Positions 11,021-18,422 of a stretch of DNA of 38,227 nucleotides are shown in pieces. The notes beneath the pieces are model-generated. The model saw only the letters and a program-made list of their open reading frames with translations, was not told the origin of the DNA and ran no database searches. The stretch is from Omnitrophica bacterium GWA2_41_15 (GTDB lineage: Bacteria; Omnitrophota; Gorgyraeia; Gygaellales; Profunditerraquicolaceae). Location: NCBI GenBank assembly GCA_919902045.1, contig CAKKSP010000029.1, positions 1 to 38,227 of the forward strand. Reading direction: 5' to 3'. The position numbers and the translations under genes are program-made. The stretch's first letter is position 1, and every line of letters starts with the position of its first letter.

Positions 11021-11188
11021 AGCGGGTCCTGTCTTAGTATGTTTTCGCAGCACCGCTTGATTTTCCCCGGCGTGGAAAATCTGCGCTCGGGTAGAAAGCT
11101 CTTGCTCCCCGCCAATAAGTATTCTAGGGCGGTTCCATGCCCGCAAGAGCTTTCTAACGTGCTGCTTAAACATACTAAGCCACCCGCT
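11021..11188 (-). ncRNA. Candidate structured RNA A with six nested or branched stems
   Basis: Stems read from the sequence: P1 11021-11027/11182-11188 (7 bp), P2 11033-11044/11168-11179 (12 bp), P3 11047-11053/11159-11165 (7 bp), side hairpin P4 11059-11066/11074-11081 (8 bp), P5 11092-11105/11143-11156 (14 bp) and P6 11109-11113/11128-11132 (5 bp). All are perfect Watson-Crick helices. Minus is the likely coding strand because every gene here is on it, and an AT-rich TATATATATT box lies just upstream of P1 on that strand; an exact strand is not proven. Its outline, a long rod with one side hairpin in the middle, recalls 6S RNA but I cannot match the conserved sequence. Confidence 0.5.
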
Positions 11189-11227
11189 GATTGTAATATA
11201 TATAATCTCATGGTAATTTTAGCGAGC

Positions 11228-11251
11228 GCCCGCCACAAGGCTTCGGCGGGC
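11228..11251. repeat. GC-rich 7-bp hairpin between structured elements A and B
   Basis: GCCCGCC (11228-11234) pairs with GGCGGGC (11245-11251) around a 10-base loop. It is GC-rich in an AT-rich context. It could end an element B transcript on the minus strand, but no U-tract follows. Confidence 0.55.
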
Positions 11252-11257
11252 AAGAAT

Positions 11258-11465
11258 GTAGATTTTGGCAGTATTGCCTACAGGATATTGCGTAGCGTGC
11301 ATTAGGATTTTTTTGCCAAATGTGCACAAGGTATTACGACGAAGTAGACGCAGGAACTGACATTCGTTAAGGAACTAGTGGAATTCCTGCGGATACGAGG
11401 AGTAAACCGCAGTGCACGGCAAAAATAATCCAGCACGCGAACAATATCCTGTAGGCAAAATCTAC
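11258..11465 (-). ncRNA. Candidate structured RNA B, long nested-stem element
   Basis: Stems: P1 11258-11266/11457-11465 (9 bp), P2 11276-11290/11442-11456 (15 bp, perfect), P3 11295-11300/11433-11438 (6 bp), P3b 11305-11317/11418-11431 (13 bp with one bulged base), P4 GTGCAC 11322-11327/11412-11417 (6 bp) and P5 CGCAGGAA 11349-11356/TTCCTGCG 11384-11391 (8 bp). Bulges at each junction give a bent rod of about 208 nt. Between P1 and P2 the left strand holds GGCAGTATTGCC, which can form its own small hairpin. There is no credible open frame across it. Strand is assumed minus from its neighbours. It could instead be a DNA-level palindrome of a mobile element. Confidence 0.5.
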
Positions 11466-11483
11466 TTGAGCGAGCAGAATTGA

Positions 11484-11532
11484 AACACCCGGCGCAATCG
11501 GAATATGCGCCGGTGTTGCCTTGCTGGCAAGG
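11484..11532 (-). terminator. Two adjacent hairpins after the hydrogenase operon
   Basis: The first hairpin below the stop at 11541 is TTGCC/GGCAA (11516-11520/11526-11530), or in register CCTTG/CAAGG. It is followed by a 12-bp stem with one bulged C (11484-11496/11506-11517, loop about 9 bases). On the minus strand only TTTCAATTC follows, so this is a weak intrinsic terminator or a 3'-end stabiliser. Confidence 0.45.
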
Positions 11533-11540
11533 AGATTATA

Positions 11541-11957
11541 TTACTCGGTAATATTTACTCTTGAACGAAAGGATTTTTTCTGAGATAGCAGGCGCTTGGA
11601 TTCTAAAACCTTGTTCTGCGCGCGCCTTGAGCGGCGGCGTTTCTGACGGCGGATCTTCTCAATACGCTTTTGTTCTGCAGAAAGTTTACCTAAGATTTGG
11701 CTTTCGATTTTTTCTAAGAGGATACGCCGCGCAAGAAAACGATTCTGCGCCTGGGAGCGCTCTTTATGGCAGCGTACTTCTATTCCGGTAGGAATATGTT
11801 TTAAACAAACACAGGTAGATGTTTTATTAACGTTCTGGCCGCCGGGGCCTGGTGAGCGGATAAAAGTTTCAAATAAATCTTGGCTTCTGACTCCCAACTT
11901 GAGCATTTTCTGCTCAAGCGCTTGAGATTTTTCTCTTGATACAAAACTCTCTGGCAT
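11541..11957 (-). CDS. Release-factor-like peptidyl-tRNA hydrolase (ArfB / MTRFR type)
   Basis: 138 residues holding only the catalytic domain of class I release factors. The motif RSPGPGGQNVNKTSTCVCLK has GGQ at 39-41, followed by HIPTGIEVRCHKERSQAQNR. The stop-codon-recognition domain is absent. The C-terminus is strongly basic (RRQKRRRSRRAQNK at about 103-116), as in ribosome-rescue hydrolases that insert a tail into the ribosome or 50S subunit. It most resembles the bacterial relatives of mitochondrial MTRFR. It likely frees peptides from stalled ribosomes. It starts 8 bases after the receiver gene, at the distal end of the hydrogenase operon; no functional link to H2 metabolism is evident. 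Confidence 0.88.
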   Translation of the reverse strand: MPESFVSREKSQALEQKMLKLGVRSQDLFETFIRSPGPGGQNVNKTSTCVCLKHIPTGIEVRCHKERSQAQNRFLARRILLEKIESQILGKLSAEQKRIEKIRRQKRRRSRRAQNKVLESKRLLSQKKSFRSRVNITE

Positions 11958-11965
11958 AAAAAGAG

Positions 11966-12346
11966 TTAGATATATTTTTCTACCGCAGCTAACAACTCTT
12001 CCGGATTAATAGGTTTTTCTAAAACCTCCCGCACAACTGGCCATTCTTTTGACGAGCCAAAACCATAAGACAATCCTGCATCTTTTTTTACTCCTGTAAC
12101 AATAATAATCGGGATATCCTTATAAGATTCATCCCTTCCTAATTTATTAGCAAAAAGCAGGCCTTCTGTAAAAGTGCGCATCATTATATCTAAAAGTATC
12201 AAGTCGGGTTTTGAAGCTTTTATTTGCCCCATTCCTTCTTCACTATTAAAACTAGACGTTACTTCATAACCTTTTGCGCCAAGAAAATTACCTACTGCCT
12301 CCACATAAAGCGGATCATCATCTATAACTAGAATTTTTTTTCCCAT
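11966..12346 (-). CDS. Stand-alone response regulator in the hydrogenase operon
   Basis: A 126-residue single receiver: D9/D10/D11 pocket, phosphorylation site D53 in LLDIMMRTFTEG, switch threonine in IIIVTG, and lysine in VLEKPINPEE. No output domain. It follows hydF by 31 bases with ribosome site AAGGAGA and precedes the release-factor-like gene by 8 bases, so it belongs to the operon by spacing. No kinase lies beside it. As I recall, receivers with this DxMM..(T)EG pattern are found near hydrogenase genes in other anaerobes, but a search is needed to confirm that. Confidence 0.9.
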   Translation of the reverse strand: MGKKILVIDDDPLYVEAVGNFLGAKGYEVTSSFNSEEGMGQIKASKPDLILLDIMMRTFTEGLLFANKLGRDESYKDIPIIIVTGVKKDAGLSYGFGSSKEWPVVREVLEKPINPEELLAAVEKYI

Positions 12347-12377
12347 AAAATCTCCTTTTAGAAATTATACCAAAAAA

Positions 12378-13589
12378 TTATGCTTTTGCAAACAGTTCTG
12401 TTACACGATCAAGCGCCTGGCAAAAGTATGCAAGCACCATTCCGTAATTAGTAATCGGGATTCCGGATTTTTGGGCGAGGTTTATTCTGTGTAACACCTC
12501 CCGCCGGTTTAACATACAGGCTCCGCAATGAATGATAAGTTTGTATGCACTTAAATCCGCAGGAAAATCATACCCTGTCGCGTAATCAATATTAAGCTCC
12601 TCTTCTTTAAAGCCTAAGCGCTTTCTTAAAGATTCGGGAATTATAATTCTTCCAATATCTTCTCCGATTGGATGATGCGTGCATGCTTCGGCAATCAATA
12701 TCCGGTCTCCGGCTTTAAGGGAATCTATAAACTTTGCTCCTTCTATTAAAGGCGCAAGCTCTCCTTTGTAACGGGCAAATAATATTGAAAATGTTGTAAT
12801 AGGGATATCATTCGGAACTTCCTTATTTATCCTTGCAAATATATGCGATTCGCTGACAATCATCCGAGGTTTAATTTTTAAATTAGAGAGCGCCTTACCA
12901 AGATTATCTTCCTTTACTAACATTACGGAGCAAGAATTATCTAAAATATCCCGGCAAGCCTGCATCTGGGCAAGCTTTAGCCTACCCTTAGGCGCTTCTA
13001 TATCAAGAGGCGCAACAATAATTACAAGGTCTCCCGGTAGAAGCATATCCTGCAAAATAACCTTACGCTCATAATCCTCCGGAGTGGAAGCGATGATTTT
13101 TTTACGCAACTCCTCAATACCGGTTTTGTGTAAGGCGCATACTTCGGCAAAAACTAAACCTTTTTTATCTAATTCTTTGACAAACTCTCCATTTTTTGAA
13201 GAAATATCAATTTTATTTACTGCCACAACTACGGGAATCTTTCTAACTTTTGCCTCTTTTAAAAACATCTCCTCGTATTCAGTAAGGCCTATTTCTTTGT
13301 CAACCACAAGAAGCATGATATCGCTTTTATTCAAAACTTTCTTTGTTTTTTCAATCCGCATTCGGCCTAAATCTCCGGTATCGTCAATTCCTCCGGTATC
13401 GACTAAAACCACAGGCCCGATCTCATGAATCTCCATTGCCTTATAAACCGGGTCAGTCGTGGTCCCGGGGATCTCTGAAACTATTGCTGCATCTTGTCCT
13501 GTAAGGGCATTGATCAGGCTTGATTTACCGACGTTTCTTCTTCCAAAAATCCCGATATGCAAACGATTGCTTAAAGGTGTTTTTTCCAT
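12378..13589 (-). CDS. hydF: [FeFe]-hydrogenase maturation GTPase HydF
   Basis: GTPase and scaffold that delivers the diiron subcluster to HydA. The G1 motif is GRRNVGKSS, G2/G3 are GTTTDPV and VDTGG, and G4 is NKID. The C-terminal [4Fe-4S] site is the family CxH...HCxxC pattern, here EACTHH and HCGACML. I place the start at 13589 (MEKTPLSNRLHIGIFGRRNVG), where HydF proteins normally begin and where GGGAGAGG precedes the ATG. The frame stays open to 13670, but those 27 extra codons are translated from the nested palindrome at 13605-13684 and are unlikely to belong. The length from 13589 is 403 residues. Confidence 0.95.
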   Translation of the reverse strand: MEKTPLSNRLHIGIFGRRNVGKSSLINALTGQDAAIVSEIPGTTTDPVYKAMEIHEIGPVVLVDTGGIDDTGDLGRMRIEKTKKVLNKSDIMLLVVDKEIGLTEYEEMFLKEAKVRKIPVVVAVNKIDISSKNGEFVKELDKKGLVFAEVCALHKTGIEELRKKIIASTPEDYERKVILQDMLLPGDLVIIVAPLDIEAPKGRLKLAQMQACRDILDNSCSVMLVKEDNLGKALSNLKIKPRMIVSESHIFARINKEVPNDIPITTFSILFARYKGELAPLIEGAKFIDSLKAGDRILIAEACTHHPIGEDIGRIIIPESLRKRLGFKEEELNIDYATGYDFPADLSAYKLIIHCGACMLNRREVLHRINLAQKSGIPITNYGMVLAYFCQALDRVTELFAKA

Positions 13590-13604
13590 ACCTCTCCCAT
13601 CTAC

Positions 13605-13684
13605 AGGGACACTTCTTACAGGGACATTTCTTAACATGGAAATTACTTTGTTAAGAAATGTCCCTAACATTAAGAAGTGTCCCT
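13605..13684. repeat. Double-nested palindrome, AGGGACA family, copy 1 (hydE-hydF)
   Basis: The outer arms AGGGACACTTCTTA (13605-13618) and TAAGAAGTGTCCCT (13671-13684) enclose inner arms AGGGACATTTCTTAACA (13620-13636) and its 17-base complement (13649-13665), with a 12-base loop. Each half therefore has two near-identical units in tandem (period 15), and the halves are inverted. It fills the space between hydE and hydF. Confidence 0.85.
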
Positions 13685-13691
13685 AACTTAG

Positions 13692-14684
13692 TTATAAAAT
13701 AATCATCCCCATTTTCTTAATCTCTTTTTTTAAATTTTCAAACCCTTTATCACCTGGTTTTGCAAGCGGCTTTTTGCCATCATAAAGCGAATAATTTTTT
13801 TGGTATTTTTGCGGAGTAAAATTTGGCATAATTACATTCGCACCAGCCCTAAGCGCATCAAGGATACTTTTTTCTCCTCCGATAGTTCCCAAAGCGGTAG
13901 TTGCCGGAATATAAGCTTTCTTATTAAGCAACCGCGCCAGAGCAATACTCTTTAATACTAAATTTTTATCCCCATGCTTTACTCTTGCAAGTAAAGTTTT
14001 TCTGTGCGGGATAAAAGGCCCAATCCCTAACATCTCAAAATCAAATTTTTTAAAAAAGAGTAAATCCTTGGCCAGAGAATCAAGGCTCTGATCTTTTAAA
14101 CCTACGATATTGCCGCATCCAGTCTGGTATCCTAATTTTTTTAATGCCTTAAGGCAATTAAGCCTGCGCTTAAAACTCATACGCGGGTGAAAATTCCGGT
14201 AAAAAGATGGGGTTGAACTTTCAATCTTTAATAGGTAGCGATCTGCGCCGGCTTTACGCCAAAGCGCGAATATTTCTTTACTATGTTCTCCTACTGAAAG
14301 CGTAACCAGTAAATTAAAATTACGTTTTATCTTTTTGATTATACCCGCAAGCCATAGGGGCTTCATCTTAATATCTTCCCCTGACTGCAAAACTACTGTT
14401 TTCACCCCTCTTTGAGAAATTTCTTTTGCTACTGCTAATATCTCATCCTGGCTCATGCGATAACGTTTGAGCGATTTATTCTCTGCATTAATCCCGCAAT
14501 AAAGGCAACTGTTACGGCAATGATTTGAAAACTCAACTAACCCGCGTAAGTATACTGCGTTTCCGCAATTCTCCAGGCGCGTTTTCATGGCAGCCTGATA
14601 GAGTAAACCCAGATCTTTACCTTTCTCTAACAAAAGTAGGCGTATTAAATCTTTTTGGCATAAATTGTTATACATACCTGTCAC
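13692..14684 (-). CDS. hydE: [FeFe]-hydrogenase maturation radical SAM protein HydE
   Basis: 330 residues. The radical-SAM cluster motif is C56-x3-C60-x2-C63 in NHCRNSCLYCGI. The HydE context around it (YLRGLVEFSNHCRNSCLYCG) and the segment TVVLQSGED match the family. HydE processes the HydG product towards the dithiomethylamine-bridged [2Fe] cofactor. The ATG overlaps the end of hydG by 17 bases; an internal Met at residue 4 is an alternative start. It ends just before a nested palindrome. Confidence 0.95.
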   Translation of the reverse strand: MTGMYNNLCQKDLIRLLLLEKGKDLGLLYQAAMKTRLENCGNAVYLRGLVEFSNHCRNSCLYCGINAENKSLKRYRMSQDEILAVAKEISQRGVKTVVLQSGEDIKMKPLWLAGIIKKIKRNFNLLVTLSVGEHSKEIFALWRKAGADRYLLKIESSTPSFYRNFHPRMSFKRRLNCLKALKKLGYQTGCGNIVGLKDQSLDSLAKDLLFFKKFDFEMLGIGPFIPHRKTLLARVKHGDKNLVLKSIALARLLNKKAYIPATTALGTIGGEKSILDALRAGANVIMPNFTPQKYQKNYSLYDGKKPLAKPGDKGFENLKKEIKKMGMIIL

Positions 14685-16062
14685 GCCCTCCGCCTTCTAT
14701 CTCATGTAAAAATTCTTCTAACAATTTACGGCCCGGAGCATCAAGCTCTGCTTCTTTTTCCTTAATTAAACTATAACCTTTTTCCTTAGTAGTAAATCCG
14801 GCAAAATCATCTAAATATTCTTTTAAAGTGACTAAAGCATTCAGGCTGCACTTTCCTTTAATAAGGCCTGGTTTTGCAAGCTGCATAAATTTATGTCCGG
14901 TCCTTTCTTTACGATAACAAGCCGCGCAAAAACTGGGAATAAATCCTTTATCAATCAGGATATTCACCACCTGCTCAAGGCTCCGGTGATCTACGGTAGA
15001 AAATTGCTCAAGGCCATCTTTATTAACACCCGTATTATATGCGCCCGGATTTGTCCTTGACTCTGCACTTATCTGCGAAACTCCCAGACCAAAAAGCTCA
15101 TCGCGCAAAGAGGCTTTTTCGCGGGTAGAAAGAATTATTCCCGTATAAGGAACTGCAAGCCTAAGAACGGAAACTATCTTTTTAAAATCTACATCGCTGA
15201 CTGGGTAAGGAATTTTATTTGTTAAAGGAGCGCCTAGGGCATCTTCAAGCCGCGGCACAGAAATTGTATGCGGCCCCATCCCAAAACGCGCTTCAAGTTG
15301 TTTTATATGCGCTAAAAGCGCAAGCAGTTCAAATTTAAAATCAAATAAACCAAAAAGCACACCCATTCCCACATCGTCAATGCCGGAAACAATCGCCCGC
15401 TCAATCGCGTCTATGCGGTTATCTGGATCGCTTTTCTGTCCACTAGGATGAACCCTACGATAGGTTTCATCATCATAAGTCTCCTGAAAAAGTTGATATG
15501 TCCCTATCCCTGAAGCCTTTAATTCTTTAAAACCGGAAAGGCTTAAAGGTGCGCAATTAATATTTACCCGACGGATATAATGCTGGCCAAACTTTGCCCT
15601 ATATATTGCCTCAATAGCTTTACAATAATAATTAACTGCTTCTTTTTCATCTGCTTGTGCAAACTCTCCTGATACCGCTAATATTCTTTTATGCCCACGG
15701 TTAAGCAGAGCGATTGTTTCTTCTTCTATTTCTTTTACGGTAAGTGTCCTGCGCTGCGCCTCGTGATTATCTGAACGAAAACCGCAATAAAGGCAGTTAT
15801 TAGCGCAGTGGCTTGAAATATAAAGCGGCACAAAAAGTACGACTCTTTTTCCGTAAATTTTATCTTTAACTTTAGACGCCGAGGAAAAAATTTTTTCTAA
15901 GTACGATTCATCTTTAACATTTATAAGCATGGCTGCCTCTAAAAGAGAAAGCCCGGACAAAGTTTCTGCCTTTAACAAAATCTCATCAATACAGGATGGA
16001 TTTTGTTTTACTTCTGCTTCTTTAAGTAGCGTAGATATTTTTAAGGCATCAATATATTTCAT
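14668..16062 (-). CDS. hydG: [FeFe]-hydrogenase maturation tyrosine lyase HydG
   Basis: 464 residues. It cleaves tyrosine to supply CO and CN- ligands for the H-cluster. The N-terminal radical-SAM motif is C86-x3-C90-x2-C93 (CANNCLYCGF). The C-terminal auxiliary cluster motif is an exact C-x2-C-x22-C (CAACYRKERTGHKFM to GKC). The ThiH-like linker region is also typical (SAESRTNPGAYN). It overlaps hydC by one base and hydE by 17, consistent with tight co-translation. Confidence 0.97.
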   Translation of the reverse strand: MKYIDALKISTLLKEAEVKQNPSCIDEILLKAETLSGLSLLEAAMLINVKDESYLEKIFSSASKVKDKIYGKRVVLFVPLYISSHCANNCLYCGFRSDNHEAQRRTLTVKEIEEETIALLNRGHKRILAVSGEFAQADEKEAVNYYCKAIEAIYRAKFGQHYIRRVNINCAPLSLSGFKELKASGIGTYQLFQETYDDETYRRVHPSGQKSDPDNRIDAIERAIVSGIDDVGMGVLFGLFDFKFELLALLAHIKQLEARFGMGPHTISVPRLEDALGAPLTNKIPYPVSDVDFKKIVSVLRLAVPYTGIILSTREKASLRDELFGLGVSQISAESRTNPGAYNTGVNKDGLEQFSTVDHRSLEQVVNILIDKGFIPSFCAACYRKERTGHKFMQLAKPGLIKGKCSLNALVTLKEYLDDFAGFTTKEKGYSLIKEKEAELDAPGRKLLEEFLHEIEGGGRDRYV

Positions 16063-16547
16063 TATTTTTTATAAAAACTACGCAATAACTCTACTGCTTT
16101 TTTGGGCGTAAGTTCACCGTAGATTTTATCGCCAATCATGATTACCGGAGCTAAACCGCAGGCGCCCAGGCAGCGAGTCTCCTGCAAAGTAAATAACCCG
16201 TCTGGAGTAGTCTGGCCAAAATCAATTTTAAGCTCATCTTTAATCGCCTTTAATATATCTTCTGCACCTTTGACATAACAAGCAGTCCCTAAACATACAG
16301 AAATCGCGAATTTACCGCGCGGAGTAAGATGAAAAAAATGATAAAATGTCGCTACTCCCCAGATATGCGCAGACGGAATATTCATTTCAATGGCGATTTT
16401 TTCCATAACAGCTTTGTCTAAATATCCGTAAAGCTCCTGCGCTTTATGTAATATAGAGATAAGCTGGGAATCCGGATGATCCGATTCTTTTGCTTTCTGC
16501 ATAAAACTGCTTAGTTCCTGTGATTTTTCGTCTTGTGTTGCGATCAT
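16062..16547 (-). CDS. hydC: NuoE-like [2Fe-2S] subunit of NAD(P)-linked [FeFe]-hydrogenase
   Basis: 161 residues, matching HydC/HndA/NuoE. An N-terminal helical bundle (HKAQELYGYLDKAVMEKIA, then WGVATFYHFFHLTPRGK) is followed by a thioredoxin-like [2Fe-2S] domain with CLGTAC and CLGAC, the family's four cysteines. It relays electrons within the soluble hydrogenase complex. The ribosome site AGGAGAG precedes the ATG. It is separated from hydA by a palindromic repeat, an unusual place for this subunit because it often precedes hydB. Confidence 0.94.
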   Translation of the reverse strand: MIATQDEKSQELSSFMQKAKESDHPDSQLISILHKAQELYGYLDKAVMEKIAIEMNIPSAHIWGVATFYHFFHLTPRGKFAISVCLGTACYVKGAEDILKAIKDELKIDFGQTTPDGLFTLQETRCLGACGLAPVIMIGDKIYGELTPKKAVELLRSFYKK

Positions 16548-16558
16548 ATATCTCTCCT

Positions 16559-16624
16559 TAGGGACATTTCTTACAGGGACACTTTTTAAAATATTAGAAC
16601 ACTATGTTGAAAAGTGTCCCTAAA
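16559..16624. repeat. AGGGACA-family palindrome, copy 2 (hydA-hydC), one outer arm missing
   Basis: Two tandem units, 16560-16573 and 16575-16588, face one inverted unit ending at 16621. The inner 12 bases AGGGACACTTTT (16575-16586) pair with AAAAGTGTCCCT (16610-16621). The outer left unit has no partner on the right, so this copy looks partly lost. Confidence 0.8.
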
Positions 16625-16628
16625 ATAG

Positions 16629-18398
16629 TTAGCGCGCCTGAATTTCAGTAGGAACAATTCCTTTCGGCTCCTTGGGCTTATAATGCGTATGCAGCAACTT
16701 ATGTGACATTTCTCCCAACGGCTTTCCTAAAAATTCTTTGTAAATCCTGCGTATATCAGGATTATTATGGCTTCTCCTGATAGTTTTATGCCGGTCAAGA
16801 TTATAAAGCGCGTCTGCCCTGGCTGCCAGGCATGACTCATCTAAAGGCAACGAGTTTAAACCCGCGTAAGGTTGTCCTCCCCCGCCGATACAACCTCCGG
16901 GGCACCCCATGATCTCGATAAAATGAAACCGCTCTTTATCTTTACGCACCATCTCTAAAAGTTCATTGGCGTTTCCTAATCCATGCGCTACTGCCACGCG
17001 GATTTCTTTTCCGTCAATCTCAAGCTTTCCTTCTTTTATCCCTTTAAACCCACGTAAATCATTAATTTCAATATCAATTAACGGCTCTCCGGTATAAAGT
17101 TCATAGGCAGTGCGAATTGCTGCCTCCATTACTCCTCCGGTCACACCAAAAATCGTGCCTGCTCCCGAAGAAAGCCCAAGCGGTTTATCAAACTCTTCCG
17201 GTTTTATATGCATCAGATCTATTCCGGCTGATTTGATCATCCAGGAGATCTCCCGGGTAGTTACCACCATATCTACTGCCGGAGCCCCATCGACGTACAG
17301 CTCTTTACGCGCGGCTTCATATTTTTTTGCGGTACAACACATGATTGCTACGCTGACGATTTCTTTAGGATCGCGTTTTATTTTTTGCGCAAAATAAGTT
17401 TTAACAAGTGAACCCAACATCGACATCGGAGACTTACATGTAGATACATACGGAATTAAATCCTGATAAAATTGCTCAAGGCATTTCATCCAGGCGCTGG
17501 AACAAGAAGTGATCATCGGTAGTTTTCCTTTACCTTTTAAACGCTCAAGAAATTCACTTGCCTCTTCCATAATTGTAAGGTCGGCGGAAAACTGTGTATC
17601 AAAAACATAATCAAACCCAAGCTTTCTTAAAGCAGCTGTCAATTCTTTTTCTAGGCAGTGCGAACCGGCTTCAAACCCGAAAGCTTCGGCAATTGCCGCG
17701 CGCACCGATGGCGCTATCTGGGCAACTTTTACCAGAGAGCTATTATCAAGTTTCTTAAAAAGATCCTGAGCACAGCTTTTTTCTACAAATGCTGCCGTCG
17801 GACAGACATTAATACACTGTCCGCAAGTAGTACAGACGCTTTCGTTAAAAGGCATATTATAAGCCGGCATTACTACGGTTTTAAACCCTCTCCAGGCATG
17901 CCCGAGGGCATTAACTTTCTGCACTTCAGAACAAATACGCACGCAGCGGCCGCATAAAATACATTTATCCGGATCGCGCACTACAGAAGTTGAAGATATG
18001 TCTTTTTCATAATGCTTGCGCTCTCCTTCAAAATGGCGATGCCTGATCCCCATAGCATAAGTAAGGCGCTGTAGTTCGCAAATACCGTCACGTTCGCAAG
18101 TATGGCAATCCTGCGGATGATTATTAAGAATAAGCTCCACTATATCCCTGCGTGCCTGCCGGATTTCCGCAGTATTGGTAAAAATTTCCATGCCTTCACT
18201 AACCGGATAAGCGCAAGATGCAATATAATTACGCATACCTTTTACTTCTACGATACAAACCCTGCAGGCTCCCTCGATAGAAAGACGAGGATGATAACAA
18301 AGCCGCGGAATGTGAAACCCCAGCTTATCCGCTGCCTGCATTATCGTCTGTCCTGCCTCTACCTGATAAGATTTATCATTAATTTTAATATTTAGCAT
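16629..18398 (-). CDS. hydA: [FeFe]-hydrogenase catalytic subunit HydA/HndD
   Basis: 589 residues, close to HndD length. An N-terminal [2Fe-2S] domain (C34, C45, C48, C62) is followed by a His-Cys [4Fe-4S] site (H94, C98, C101, C107), two [4Fe-4S] sites (C146/149/152/156 and C189/192/195/199), then the H-cluster domain. Numbering happens to match C. pasteurianum CpI: C299 (proton path), C355, C499 and C503 are all present. The L1 motif reads TSCSSAW in place of TSCCPxW, so position 300, a cluster ligand in CpI, is Ser, and L2 reads MCCTAKKYE in place of MPCxxKKxE. L3 is normal (MGCPGGCIGGGGQP). No C-terminal extra cluster domain. It should exchange electrons with HydB and ferredoxin. Confidence 0.97.
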   Translation of the reverse strand: MLNIKINDKSYQVEAGQTIMQAADKLGFHIPRLCYHPRLSIEGACRVCIVEVKGMRNYIASCAYPVSEGMEIFTNTAEIRQARRDIVELILNNHPQDCHTCERDGICELQRLTYAMGIRHRHFEGERKHYEKDISSTSVVRDPDKCILCGRCVRICSEVQKVNALGHAWRGFKTVVMPAYNMPFNESVCTTCGQCINVCPTAAFVEKSCAQDLFKKLDNSSLVKVAQIAPSVRAAIAEAFGFEAGSHCLEKELTAALRKLGFDYVFDTQFSADLTIMEEASEFLERLKGKGKLPMITSCSSAWMKCLEQFYQDLIPYVSTCKSPMSMLGSLVKTYFAQKIKRDPKEIVSVAIMCCTAKKYEAARKELYVDGAPAVDMVVTTREISWMIKSAGIDLMHIKPEEFDKPLGLSSGAGTIFGVTGGVMEAAIRTAYELYTGEPLIDIEINDLRGFKGIKEGKLEIDGKEIRVAVAHGLGNANELLEMVRKDKERFHFIEIMGCPGGCIGGGGQPYAGLNSLPLDESCLAARADALYNLDRHKTIRRSHNNPDIRRIYKEFLGKPLGEMSHKLLHTHYKPKEPKGIVPTEIQAR

Positions 18399-18422
18399 AT
18401 CTTGGCTCCATTTATTATCATA

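Noticed and set aside
11021-11188. Firm naming of element A as 6S RNA
   Set aside because: The shape is suggestive, but the 5' side of the central bubble is only about four bases and I cannot match conserved sequence.
10924-11253. A 109-codon open frame on the minus strand through element A
   Set aside because: It overlaps the start of the receiver-GGDDF gene, is read through perfect RNA stems, has a Cys- and Ser-rich sequence without a domain, and no ribosome site.
11009-11305. A 98-codon open frame on the plus strand through elements A and B
   Set aside because: It is the antisense of the stems, lacks a ribosome site and shows no protein family features.
11258-11465. Group II intron, RNase P, tmRNA or tRNA in the structured gap
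   Set aside because: No domain V motif, no RNase P conserved blocks, no tmRNA tag or tRNA-like TPsiC/CCA end were found.
13590-13670. N-terminal extension of HydF
   Set aside because: The 27 codons derive from the palindromic repeat at 13605-13684, and the family start and a ribosome site fit 13589.
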